From NCBI GenBank assembly GCA_030549495.1, contig JAUIRK010000501.1, forward strand, positions 434,001 through 498,000: a stretch of DNA of 64,000 bases. Reading direction: 5' to 3'. Origin of the DNA: Nectonema munidae. Taxonomy: Eukaryota > Nematomorpha > Nectonematoida > Nectonematidae. Below the pieces are notes generated by a model. That model made no database searches, was not told the DNA's origin, and worked only from the letters and a program-made list of their open reading frames with translations. Below are positions 45,984 to 56,513 of the stretch, one piece after another. The first letter of the stretch is position 1. The number at the start of each line of letters is the position of its first letter. The position numbers and the translations under genes are program-made.

Positions 45984-47159
45984 CTTGAGATAAAAGCAGA
46001 AAAATTAATAATACACCTTCACTTGATACACACCCCCAAAAAATATTCAACTGAAAACAAAATCATTTTCACTTTGCAATGAAGTTGCATGCGAATAAGT
46101 AAAATGTAAAGATTCATGACAATATCTATTCAGTTGCGTAGTTGCACGTCAAGGAGCGTGACCTGGCTCTATAATTCGCGACCCAACTTTTACTTACGAT
46201 TTTAAAAGCACTCATAGACCCTACTAAAAATTTCTGATAGGAGTTATTGACTGAATTTTGGATACCACCTATGCTTTTGGAAAAATGTTTTTGGAGTTTG
46301 ATGAACCCTTCATCCAAAATAAATCCATTAATGAAAGTAAAATGAGACCACTTACAGTATTCAGGAGCGTGTATAAAAACTGCGAAATGAGGCTACCTTT
46401 TTTTGGCCTTTTTGTAAACATCCTTGTGGAAAAGCATGTCTGACTCGTTTTGAAAACCAAGAGAAACAGCAGCTTCATCCCCCATCTCAGACAATTTCTT
46501 GGCATCCTTGTTGTCACCACTCACCTTGGTCACATCCTATCAACAAAAGTTTGCAGGTGAAGCCTTGAATTCTAAACCCCAACACGCTTTAAACCAAAAT
46601 TAAGTTTATTCAGCATAACTTCCTTTTTGTAAGTTGAAGAAGGATGCCAAAAGATCTTACATACATTATACACAACCAAATAACACTTTTTGATGTACCC
46701 ACATTATTGTTTATTATTTAGACAAAATTATGCACCATTCTTCACATTAATGAAGGAGAATTTGTGGAAAATGAAAGCAAGTAAACTAAAAATTAAGGAA
46801 TGCAAAAAATAAAAAAGTTTATTAAATAAAAAAACCGATGCTATAAATTGAATGCTAGACTGATGCTAGAAATTAGATTGCTCACAAACAAAAGCTAAGT
46901 GGAAAAGATTTGACCGTTGTCTGCCGCGTTTTTAATGGTGGCCTTTTATTTACTGGACCCTTTATTCTTTACTCGATGTCTTATAAAATTGAAAATTATA
47001 TCATCATAGCCATAACCTTTTAAATCTTGAAAAATAAGATTTAAAAAAGTTCTTTTTTTAAATAATTTTCTTCAAACTCTAAAATTGCGATGGTGAAAAA
47101 AAAGTTTAAAATGTAAATTAGATACCACCTCTACACGTTTTTAGCACTAGAGGAGAAAT
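45984..47159. other. upstream of the RGS exons; further exon candidates
   Basis: Apart from the candidate at 46397-46536, the minus strand has a frame ending MSAFKI with a strong donor AAAATC/GTAAGT (about 46195), preceded by DEGFIKLQKHFSKSIGG. No acceptor fits it. Nothing was seen from 46540 to 47159. Confidence 0.35.
46397..46536 (-). other. candidate exon upstream of RGS
   Basis: 140 nt with protein-like composition read DVTKVSGDNKDAKKLSEMGD, EAAVSLGFQN, ESDMLFHKDVYKKAKK. They lie between TTTGTTGATAG and AAAAAG/GTAGCC. The phase does not connect obviously to the RGS exon at 45983. It could be a 5' RGS exon, another gene or a relic. Confidence 0.4.
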
Positions 47160-47661
47160 GCGTATCAAGGGGGAGGGCAGTTGGGGCAGTTGCCCCGGGG
47201 CGCCACACCTAGGAGGGGGGGGGCGCCATTTCATTGCCGAGTCAACAAGCTTAGGGGTGGGGCTTGGGGGTGTAAAATAATTCCCCTTCGAAGGTTCCCA
47301 CCAAGACAACTGAGGAAACTTCAAGAAGAGTAATGTAGCTGGGATAAACTCCCAGATTCTATGAGCAGCAAGGACGCATATAAAAGTACTCTATGTACTA
47401 TGGGGCAAGCCCGCCTCCAAAGTCTGACTCTTATGAGCATTGAGAAAGAAGTTCTCGATTGTGTTGATTTTGACGAAGTCATCGATAATTTTGCTGCCGC
47501 TGCTAAAACAGGAAAGATGAACATCTAATGGAGACTGTCTTCGACTCAGTCAGTAAATATCTGAATTATGTGGCTTAATAAAAATGTGAGCATTTTTTTC
47601 TAAAACCATTTTTTTCCTACTCAATTCCTTCTCGGCGTCACGATCCCCTTGATACGCCCTG
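47160..47661 (+). mobile_element. internally deleted hAT with C-terminal transposase tail
   Basis: GCGTATCAAGGGGGAGGGC on the left mirrors the right end, which reversed is CAGGGCGTATCAAGGGG (47661). The interior keeps a GC-rich subterminal block (TTGCCCCGGGGCGCC) and about 60 codons ending in LTLMSIEKEVLDCVDFDEVI, then DNFAAAAKTGKMNI and a stop at 47528. This is the hAT dimerisation tail (MSIEHE...IIDxFAxxKARK). About 500 bp long, non-autonomous. Confidence 0.65.
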
Positions 47662-49502
47662 CTTGGGTATTTTAGATTTATGAATTAATCAAAAAATGAT
47701 TAATACCCATCATATTTATATGATGAACATTCTTAATTGCATCTTTGATTCCAGATCTTAACTTTTTGAAGCTGAACGAAAAATGAGATAAAAATCTTCG
47801 ACAAATCTTATATTTCATAAAAACACATATGGTTGTGTAATGAATACAAACAAAAATTTTCAAACATTTGGATCCGCACAAATGGAATAGCCGGTAGCAG
47901 TAAAGGTCTTGAGTAGAGCACGCTAAGGGTCTACTTTATGAACCCAGTTCCATCCATAAGCATTGTACATTTAATCAAGGAAGAAATCAAAAATTTCTGA
48001 AATTTTTCTGTTTTTTTTTAGGAACTTATACGATTTCTTAATTTTATATTGTGATTTGAGCTTAATCATCACGCAATGTTCTTTCAACTCATTTTCTCCT
48101 TAATCTTCAATTCCTTTCTCAATATTTAAGAAAGATTTTAAATTCAATTTTGATAATAAATTTTAGTTTTACACGGTAGATCCAGCGCAGACGGTGAAGT
48201 TCGAGCCACGGACCCGCGTTATAAAGGATCTCCTGGACACATATTTGCAAAAAAATTAATCCTTACTTCACCATACACCAAGTTACAGCAGGGGGTGTAA
48301 ACTAATTGTAAATGTTCTGTATTAAGGAATAGAGAAGGGGTAAAAATTAGGGTTTGCTCCCGGTTCTGAAATACCGGGACGTTCCCGGTTCTAAAAATTT
48401 GAAAACCGTCTTGGAACGGAAAATTATTCCCGGTTCCGAGAATAACTTAGTTGTAATTGATTTATTTCACTATACAATTCTTTGCATAAAACTTTACTGC
48501 ACTTCATTCATGTAAAATCTTTTTTTCATTGTCATCTCATTTTAATGGTAAACGGAGAAAAGTGTGCAAACGACAAAAGAGTTTGTTTTTCTTTTTTTCT
48601 ATCCTGCACACTTTTGTCGTTTGCACACTTTTCTTCTAGAACGATTTTAATGATAATAATGAAAAAAATCACAACGTGGAGAGTACACACTTAAAAATGT
48701 TGAGAGACGCTGTTTCTTGTGACATTTTTTTATCTAGCCATACTCGTCTCTTGTGATGTTTTTAAATTTACACTCGGCCATGGGCCGAAACGGGTTTAAA
48801 GGTGTAATTGAATTGCAAAAGGATGGAAGGAATTACAAATGTGTGTTTATTCAAATAAAATAAAAAAAAATAAAAATAGGACCTTCATACTTTTGAATGG
48901 TACAAACTTTGAATGGAAAGCCAACTACAAAAAAAGTATGCGATAAAAAACTTAAAAGAAAAAATCGTTTGCTTCAATATTAGGTAGTAATTTGCATTTT
49001 GTATAATACATAATTTAAAGTTATGGCCATTTTTTATCACGCGAAGCCTACGCAAACACTCTTGGCCTTATTGGCTGAAATTATTTTTAAATACTTTTTG
49101 TTTTAACCAATGATATTACTCCAGAAACAAATCAGTTGTTCCAAGTAGCTTATTCATTAAGACGAAATAAATAATATAGAAAAACGAGCAACGCGAGTTA
49201 TAGGGCACAACGGGTACTATATTTTGGTATCTAGTCAAAATCAGGGACAATTTAACCGTTGCACAAATCAGCTTCAAGGCAGTATCAATATAAATATATT
49301 TAGAGGCCCAATTGCTTGAGGCCAAATTTAGCTACTTATGAATATAACTGAGCTTGCTTACAAAGACGCTGCAGCAATTGGTCCTTTCTTTGTAATAATT
49401 TGAAAGATTTGACCTATATATATAAAGGATCTTACTTTTATCAGAAGTTTTAAGCTTAGCAAATGCTGTAAAACGTTGTTCATTCAATGAAAAAGCGATA
49501 TC
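47662..49502. other. no gene; GGTTCC-type repeat words and palindrome
   Basis: At 48350-48440 the word CCCGGTTC recurs four times (CTCCCGGTTCTG, TTCCCGGTTCTA, TTCCCGGTTCCG), with an internal inverted ACCGGG. This looks like a degenerate hAT terminus. CAGTTCGAGCC-like words near 48200 are not enough for a tRNA or SINE. The perfect inverted repeat at 48556-48634 is listed separately. Confidence 0.4.
48556..48634. repeat. perfect 24-bp inverted repeat, 31-nt loop
   Basis: The arm 48556-48579 and the arm 48611-48634 are exact reverse complements (centre of arm GTGTGCAAACGACAAAAG). An additional G-T and G-C pair extend the outer edge. The loop is T-rich. Confidence 0.9.
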
Positions 49503-49609
49503 ATGAAAAAGAAGGAGAGAAATGACAAGGTTGTGAAAAATCTCAAAAATGGCTTTTTTTCAATAGACGGATTTAGTGAGGGAGAAAGAAGCGAGACCGT
49601 GCGAAAAAA
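49503..49609 (+). other. candidate first exon
   Basis: From ATG at 49503, 35 codons read MKKKERNDKVVKNLKNGFFS, IDGFSEGERSETVRK, ending at a strong donor AAAAAA/GTGAGT. No family recognised and no following exon identified. Confidence 0.25.
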
Positions 49610-50378
49610 GTGAGTGCAACAACAACTCAAACTAAAAGTTAGAAAGCGAAACAAAGAAGATGAAAGCAAAGAAATTCTTGTAATTAAAAGGGAAGCAGCA
49701 GAATGTTCATCGATTCATCCGCTGTTTGGTTGCATATATGAAAAACTACAATTGCACTTGCGAAATATTCTTCATCATCGTATTTTTACGATTATTAAAA
49801 AAACATGGCTCTCTTTCCTTCGCTCTCTCATAATTCTTATACAATCAAGGATTTGCAGGAGAAGAAATTTAATGATGTTGATGATCGTGCTGATGAGTGA
49901 TGAAAGCTTTCTCAAAGAGTTGATTATGATGCCATGAAGAAAATAATTTGACACGGACACACATGCGAGAAAGCAGAAAAGACAAGAAAGTCTTGTTTCA
50001 AGCTGACAGACGACAGAAATGAGGCTGAAGTGATGAGAAAAGGAGCTTGCTTAGCTCAGTAAAGCAAATCCATTTTGCAAGATGTTCAAAAGGAAAGCAG
50101 GTGAATTCCGCCTCTAAATATATATTGATATTAGCATGGTCTCGAGAAGGAATGGTCTCGATAGTGCAAGGTCGAATTGTCCATGAACAAACCGTTCACA
50201 AGTGATATGAAGCGTAAAGTTACTTTCGCTATACCATATGTGTCCTGACTAAAAACGCCATCCCATCATCCCATCGAAAACACCACAAAGCTTTATTGAT
50301 TAAATTAACGTAGTTTTGACAAAATCTATTGTTCCGCTTAAAATTAACAAATAATAAAATTTATTAATTAAGCTTGAA
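49610..50378. other. no confirmed gene
   Basis: Purine-rich stretches (49610-49700, 49960-50110) give open frames without recognisable similarity. The word TGAAGTGATGAGAAA at about 50030 is shared with 38895. Confidence 0.4.
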
Positions 50379-50867
50379 AGGGTCAGACTAGACACCCCAA
50401 AACATCCCAACACACGCCAAATAATTCTAAAGCACTACAAAAAAGAGGGTTAGATAAAAAGAAAACCCTGAAACACCCAGAAATAACAAGAGGCACCCCA
50501 AAACATTTCAAAATACGCCAAATAGCTCTAAAGCACTACAAAAAAAGGGTTAGACTAAAAATCCCCAAACACCCAGAAATAACCGAAAGCACCTAAAAAC
50601 ATCCCAAAACACGGCAAATAATTCTAAGGCACTACAAAAAAATCTTAAAAATTCCTCAAAACACCCAAGCATCCAAAAACATTACAAAATACTCCAAAAA
50701 TCCCAAATCACCTCAAGAAATTGCAAAAAAACTACAAATATTTCTAAAGCACTACAAAAAAGATCCTAAAAACTCCTTAAAACTTTTGAATTTTTTTTGG
50801 TCAAACCATCTTTTTTTATAATGCTTTAAAATTATTTGCCGTATTTTGGGGTGTTTAGTCTGACCGT
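50379..50867. mobile_element. foldback element with internal ~100-bp tandem repeats
   Basis: The left end AGGGTCAGACTAGACACCCC continues for about 75 bp, and the right end (50790-50867) is its reversed, diverged copy (CGGTCAGACTAAACACCCC). The word GCTTGAA flanks both sides (50372-50378 and 50868-50874), a plausible 7-bp target duplication. The interior repeats CACCCCAAAACATCCCAA, GCCAAATAATTCTAAAGCAC and TACAAAAAAG about four times, at spacings of roughly 95-120 bp. Non-coding. Confidence 0.75.
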
Positions 50868-50874
50868 GCTTGAA

Positions 50875-51431
50875 GTATTCTAAGTGCACCTGTAAGTTGG
50901 GTAACATCCAAACGACTTTTTAGTTCAGCAAAACGAATATATAGAGAAAATTGCAACAGGTTGGAATCCTGAAAAGCTCTTATTTGTCATGAAAAATAGA
51001 ATATTATTTGTGAAAAAAATATATGAAAATTAGATTTTTGGTTTAAATAAAATATACTTTTGCTTTAAGATTTCTTGAATATCAATAAAATGCATGCTAA
51101 CTTCATTTTGACCTAATCATATCGGAGAAGCAAAATGAAAATTCATAACGTTTTTCTTTATACCCGAACGTTTTTTCAAATTCGGCATTTGAAAAAAAGT
51201 CGAATATCGTTTATCCGGCTCTATCGTTGTAAGCTGAGTTCTAATTTTAAATAAAAATAAAGGACTTTTTAGTTAATTACTTAATTAATTAGTCTTAGCT
51301 AAAATTTTGAAAAATAATAAATTAAATTTTTCTTTTCATATGAGTAAACTTTCGCCTAATTATACCATATAATGTAATGAATATTTATTTAATATCAAAT
51401 ACTTTTTATACTGTCAATCATTTATCTAAAG
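50875..51431. other. no gene recognised
   Basis: AT-rich sequence between two elements. Confidence 0.5.
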
Positions 51432-51833
51432 CAGTCGCCCTCAACCCCTTTTCTCCGGTTTTTTGGGATGAGTCGAAAAAAGAAAAGCTTATTCCTCAGT
51501 CTTAACAATAAAATATATTAAAAAAAACGAGAGTTTTTTCCCTTGTTGATAAACCTTGCTTTACTTTTGCCACTGACTGATGGGTGAATATTTACGTTTA
51601 CGAAGAAATAAAGTTTGGGAATAATCGTTCATATATAATCGTTTTATTTCAAAATGGCATTATTACTTATTAGAATTACAGTAGAAGCCGTGTTCTCAGT
51701 AATTCTAAAATGGAATTCCCCATGCAGCACCAAAATATCACTATTGAGTGTGGACCTTCAATCTTTTATTTTTTGCCTGTGGACCCCTATCAAAATATTC
51801 CATAGATCCCAGCACGGTCCACATGGACCACTG
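51432..51833. mobile_element. 402-bp hAT MITE
   Basis: It starts CAGTCGCCCTCAACC and ends with GGTCCACATGGACCACTG, whose reverse begins CAGTGGTCCATG. The flanks ATCTAAAG (51424-51431) and ATCTAAAT (51834-51841) agree at 7 of 8 bases, fitting an 8-bp hAT target duplication. No transposase. Confidence 0.7.
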
Positions 51834-52006
51834 ATCTAAATCTAAAGTATATAGATGCACTTTTGATAGTGCCTGTTGTAATGACACTTCAAAACGTCTA
51901 AAACTGAATATTAAAGGTATGTAAGTATAGAAACAGAAAGACAAATTGATGTAAACATTATTGAACTATTAAAGTTTATAAACTGTAACTTTGTTAGTCG
52001 GTTAAT

Positions 52007-52165
52007 GGGGGCGTGAAGGCTGGTTAGGTGCTGGATTCGATAACTCAATGTCATGGGATTCGATACCGCGCATTCTCATAATTCGATGCAAGCGGAGTAA
52101 TTGTGCCGTTTCAATGAAGACACCGCACGGTGCATTTACCTTTACTGGTATCCATTTTTACTAAA
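52007..52165 (+). mobile_element. tRNA-derived SINE head (candidate)
   Basis: 52007-52075 resembles a degenerate tRNA. There is a G-rich 5' arm (GGGGGCG), a D-arm-like GGCTGGTTAGGTGCTGG with box A character, and an internal promoter B-box-like GGGATTCGATACC at the expected distance. A non-tRNA body follows (CACCGCACGGTGCATTTACC). No mature tRNA fold or CCA-proximal pairing is convincing, so it is scored as a SINE rather than a tRNA gene. Confidence 0.45.
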
Positions 52166-52255
52166 GCTATATTAGCGCATTAATGAGTGAAACAAATTCA
52201 ATTTAAACAGTTCAATTTTTATAAAATAAATTGTTATTTATGTTCTTTCATATTA

Positions 52256-52508
52256 GAGGACAATTCGGTCTACAGATAATTCGAACTCTGGCAATTTGTT
52301 CTCAAGCCAATATTAACCCATTTACGGCCAATGTTTCTATTTTGGAGTCTGCTTTTTTCAATGACTTTGAATATAAATCGTCTGCGTTTTTTTAGATATC
52401 GTCTGCTTTGTGTGGCCTTAAATGGGTTAATCAATATATTAACAGGATGAATTGTCGAGAGGCCAAATTACGAAAAGGCCAAATCGTTTTGAAGCCGAAC
52501 TGACCTCC
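52256..52508. mobile_element. possible foldback element hosting a TTAA MITE
   Basis: GAGGACAATTCGGTC at the left is mirrored by GAGGTCAGTTCGGCTT (reversed right end). Internal words such as GGCCAAATTACGAAAAGGCC recall the repeats of the element at 62.7 kb. Limits are tentative. Confidence 0.35.
52317..52426. mobile_element. 110-bp piggyBac-like MITE
   Basis: TTAA at 52313-52316 and 52427-52430 flanks the ends CCCATTTACGGCCA and, reversed, CCCATTTAAGGCCA (13 of 14 identical). TTAA duplication plus a CCC start indicates piggyBac mobilisation. Confidence 0.75.
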
Positions 52509-53559
52509 TTCCTCCACAACCACGGCAGTAAACGGCCATCTTTAAAAAAAGTATTGAATTATAAAAAGAATAAAAAAAACTTAAATGATATTTTTATAAA
52601 ACATTTAACATACAAATGAACTAACTTTGCATTCGGGGGCAAACTAAAAGAAAAAAACAAAAATCTTTCGAAGTACTTTTTATTTATAATATTCTTCGAA
52701 TTAATTGATTTTAAAAGTGATATTTAGTTTTTACAAAAGTCCATTTGGGAACCATTTCTAGAATGTAAAATTTAAATAGGAAAAATGTTACAACGCTTTA
52801 TATGCACGACTTAAATGAAAAACAAGCTAAATCGAATTATACATAAAAAAGAGGTAAATTCACAACGTTTTTATTATTGATAAGTAAATCGTTTTTACAA
52901 ATAAATTACACAGCCGCGGTACGACGTTATTCTGGCCTCTCTTAGAAAGTCATTGGGTATAAGATGTAGGGAAAAATAATCCGGTCTTCTCTCAGGGAGC
53001 GCGTTTGTAGCCAAGTCGTGAAAATGACTCAATTTTAGTAGGTATTCCTGAACTGACTAGGCATTTCATGCAAGGATATGTTATTTACGAACATACTTGA
53101 CATTCCTGCAGATTTGAGTGGCAACGAGAGAGAGAGTGAACTGCTCCACCATCAACACTCAATTCATTTTCAAATTGATCGATTTTGGAAATCAATATTA
53201 AAATATAGGAAAAATGGTGGATTCTTTCGAATTGAATAAGTAGTACACACACACACACACTAATCAAACTTACTTATAAAAAGGAATCTGAATAATCAGT
53301 AATGTATTGTTTGTATGAAATATTTCATTTAAATTTGCTTAAAATTATTTGGTTGATGAAATATGTTGATAAAATATCCAAATTGTACGGTCTAAGTTTG
53401 GCGCACAGCCATTTCGGCGTGGATAATTTTGGCGCATTCTCTTTTTGGCGTGGACAATTTTGATGCATATTATTTTTGAAATAGTGACTCAAAATAAACA
53501 AAGAGAAATAAGTTTCTAGAATACTAAAAATTCGACAATCATATTTCAAATTTTTTTTT
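52509..53559. other. no gene; (AC)n and TTTGGCG repeats
   Basis: (AC)n lies at about 53243-53260. At 53395-53470, TTTTGGCGTGGACAATTTTG and TTTGGCGCA words recur three to four times, possibly the terminal region of the adjoining MULE. Confidence 0.5.
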
Positions 53560-54889
53560 CATATGGAAGATTATAGCCAGCAACAATTCGTTCGTAACAA
53601 AGATCTCTCCCACTTTGTACTTTACGTAAACAATCAATGAACTTCCATATGTTTGGATGCTTCATTTTAAGTTCAATTTGTAACCTTTTGTTTGCTGCTT
53701 CTGCACGATTGTTTGTTCTGTTTTCTCCATTAAGTACTCATTGGTAAAGATTTCATAAAGAATGGAGAAAATAAAGAGCTCTTCTGATATTTGCTCTTCT
53801 ATCCATTCTTCCTACGATGTTATCTTCAAATCATTCAAGAAGTTCTTATAAGCTATCAGGTATACTATAAGATACTATAAAAGCTACCAGGTATATTATA
53901 AGATACTATAAGCTACCAGGTATCCTATATGATACAGTTACAAAAAGTTCTTATAAGCTTAAACTAAGTTTATGACTTGCCATATGTCTCCATCTATGTG
54001 TTCTATAGGAATAAAAGCTAAAGAATATAACAATCTTGCATTTAAAATAAAAACTTGATTCATTGTTGTATTGACGAGACAGTCATGTTTTGGTTCAAGT
54101 CGTAGAAACATCCTCTTACATCGGTCATTGGACATTTTGGCTTGAAGCTAGTGAAATGCGTCAATTCAAAATCACAATGTAACGATTTCTGTATTAAAAT
54201 TTGGTTGGGTTTCGAGATTCATATTGCGCAATGTTCCACGAAGCTTATTTGGAAGCAAAAATATAAAGTTGGATCCTCCATATTTTTTTCCACAAAGTAT
54301 ATAAACTTGATAAAAAGAGGTGGTGCAATTTTGAAAGTACCATCTACAAAAAATTCTGCATTCTATTAATAATTTTACATTACTATTTCTTCCAAATATT
54401 AAAATTCTGAACAATTTTCATAAGTTCCACTGTCTCCTAACAAATGATTTTCTTTCCAAAATCATTGCTTTTAAATTCTTGGAGAATAGAAATTCCTTAA
54501 AATCCGTTGTATTAACAGGATAGGACTTTGTATAATTTCTTCTTCAACGAATCATCTTTTTCAAAGCTTTGTTATCTGGCATAATTCCTTGATAGGCTTG
54601 TGATATTCCTTGCAATGCATGTTCTTTGTGATGTGTTGCTGGCACACTTTTTCATTTGAGTTATTAAATAGTCCCTTTCAACTTTTGCTGGACAAGGATG
54701 ATAAGAATGTTCGCGAATATACTTCAGAACTTCGTCATTTTTGAAGTGAGATTTGGCTTTGCAGGTTGTTTTTCTTTCACATCTAAAGATTTTTTTTTCT
54801 TTATCTGCACTAATTCTATCAAAAATATGAATATAGCCTTCGTTTTCAAATTTAGGTTCTCTACGCTTTGCTTCAATATTATTTGCCAT
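53560..54889 (-). pseudogene. MULE transposase with FLYWCH finger
   Basis: From 54889: a FLYWCH-type zinc-binding domain (GYIHIFDRISADKEKKIFRC, CKAKSHF, REHSYHPCPAKVE) with the C-C-H-type residues in place, intact to the stop at 54572. In other frames the MULE core follows: FVDGTFKIAPPLFIKFIY (about 54340, with D of the catalytic triad), CDFELTHF (about 54170) and GCFYDLNQN (about 54110). [15 protein letters not shown] and [13 protein letters not shown] lie near 53720-53640. Many stops and at least three frame changes occur. Relatives are of the FLYWCH-MULE group common in arthropods. Terminal repeats are uncertain. Confidence 0.8.
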
Positions 54890-55104
54890 TTAGTAAAGTC
54901 ATTGCAACTCAAAAATGGATGAAATTATTGCTTAAAGCTGAGTAAAATTTTTTTTATAAGTGTAAAATAAAAAAAACAATTTTGGAAGTGAAAAATTAAG
55001 AATAATATGAGCAACTTTATAATAATCTAAAAGAGAAAGTGAATCGTCAGGCACAAAAAAACAATGTATGCTCTTTCACCTGTCTTCTAGATCATCGTTA
55101 ACCA

Positions 55105-55280
55105 AACTACCGAAAACCAAAACGCCAGAAACGAAAATGCCCAAAAATCAAACCGCCTGAAAACGAAAATGGCCGAAAACCAAAACGGCTGAAAAACAAA
55201 ACGCTCAAAACGAAAACGCCCGAAATCAAAATGCCAGAAATGAAAAAGGCCGAAATCAAACAGCCCGAAACGAAAACTCT
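55105..55280. repeat. 15-bp minisatellite (CCGAAAACNAAAACG-like)
   Basis: About eleven units of 15 bp (one of 16-18) form the array. The minus strand is open through it and would encode an F-x-F-x-x pentapeptide repeat, a by-product of the period. It lies about 215 bp from the MULE start and may be its terminal repeat region. Confidence 0.8.
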
Positions 55281-55859
55281 TTCTCTTGTGTCTTTCTCTC
55301 ACTCAAAAAATGTATATTTATAAACATATATGTGTGTCAAAATTGACCTATCTTAATTATAAATCAGAAACTAGAGAGAGAAAATAAGAGTGAATGGACA
55401 TAGGTGATGATTCGGTTTACACATATCGGACTTACCCGAGTTTTACTATATTATATGTATTAACCCTGGCTTGACGGACTCTGTATTTTTTTTCGCTATA
55501 CATTCAATGGGGATTCCTCCCTATTCAAAAAATTTCGAAATCTGAATGGGAAAAGGGCAACCAGAATAGTAGGATTAAATCATGAAAGAAAGATTTTAAA
55601 TATGAAAAAGAGGATAAATTGAAAGAACAATAAAAAATTTAGCTAAAGTTTTAGAGAAAAACATCTAATACATTTCAGAAAAGATATCAATTTTTTGTGT
55701 TTAACGCCATCTAAAAAAAATAAAACACAAGAGATATGGTATGGTATAAAAATGAAACCTCATATCAAACTCCTTCAAAGTTCTGAAATTTGTATTTGAA
55801 ATGCAAAATTATTTCAAACTGTTTTAACCATTTTATAAAATATTTGAGTATATTGGAAT

Positions 55860-56163
55860 CAGTGGCGGATCCAAGGGAGAGGGGGGCATCATGGGCCTAG
55901 CCCCCCCCCCCCCCCCCATGAAAAATGGCTTTGAAAATTACCCTTACTAATGTATCATGAGTATGACATGTATAAAAAATAAATTTTTGCAATTTATTCA
56001 TTGCAAAATGATATTAAAAATATAAAAACATAGGTAATTAGTGATTCTAAAAGACATACTACAGCTGTCGTATTCTCTGAAGACTTTTAGCAAAATTGCA
56101 AAAAATTTAAATAGATTTCCCCCCCCCCCCCCCCCCCATAAGAAATTTCTAGATCCGCCACTG
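55860..56163. mobile_element. 304-bp hAT MITE nested in piggyBac
   Basis: The ends are CAGTGGCGGATC and, reversed, CAGTGGCGGATCTAG. The flanks ATTGGAAT (55852-55859) and ATTGCAAT (56164-56171) agree at 7 of 8 bases. Subterminal poly-C tracts of about 17-19 C lie at about 55903 and 56119. Confidence 0.88.
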
Positions 56164-56513
56164 ATTGCAATCACTACTGAATATTAAATTTCATTGTAAT
56201 CACAAAGTAAAATCATCCTAATCTTGCTAAAAATCGCACAAGCGATTGCTGTGAGAGCGTCATCATGATTACGTAATATAAAACACATCCTGTATTTCTA
56301 TCGTGTTTTTCTCATCATACTCATGTACAATGTGTTGTGATAACATTGAACTCGGTACATATTTTTCATGAACTTGAGTGAACATCTTCTGTTCAATTAT
56401 ACATCTTATGTTCAATTATCTCTTTGTAATACCGCTAATACATCATTGCCTTGATACTTATCATATGATACATTTCATTGAACTCTCCTACTCATCATTT
56501 TTTTTGTTTCATA

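Noticed and set aside
47118-47324. Proline-rich minus-strand frame
   Set aside because: Arises from the GC-rich subterminal block of the deleted hAT.
52007-52075. Functional tRNA gene
   Set aside because: Acceptor and T-stem pairing cannot be completed; better explained as a SINE head.
55087-55302. 71-codon F-x-F-x-x repeat protein
   Set aside because: Produced by the 15-bp minisatellite; no start context or relatives.
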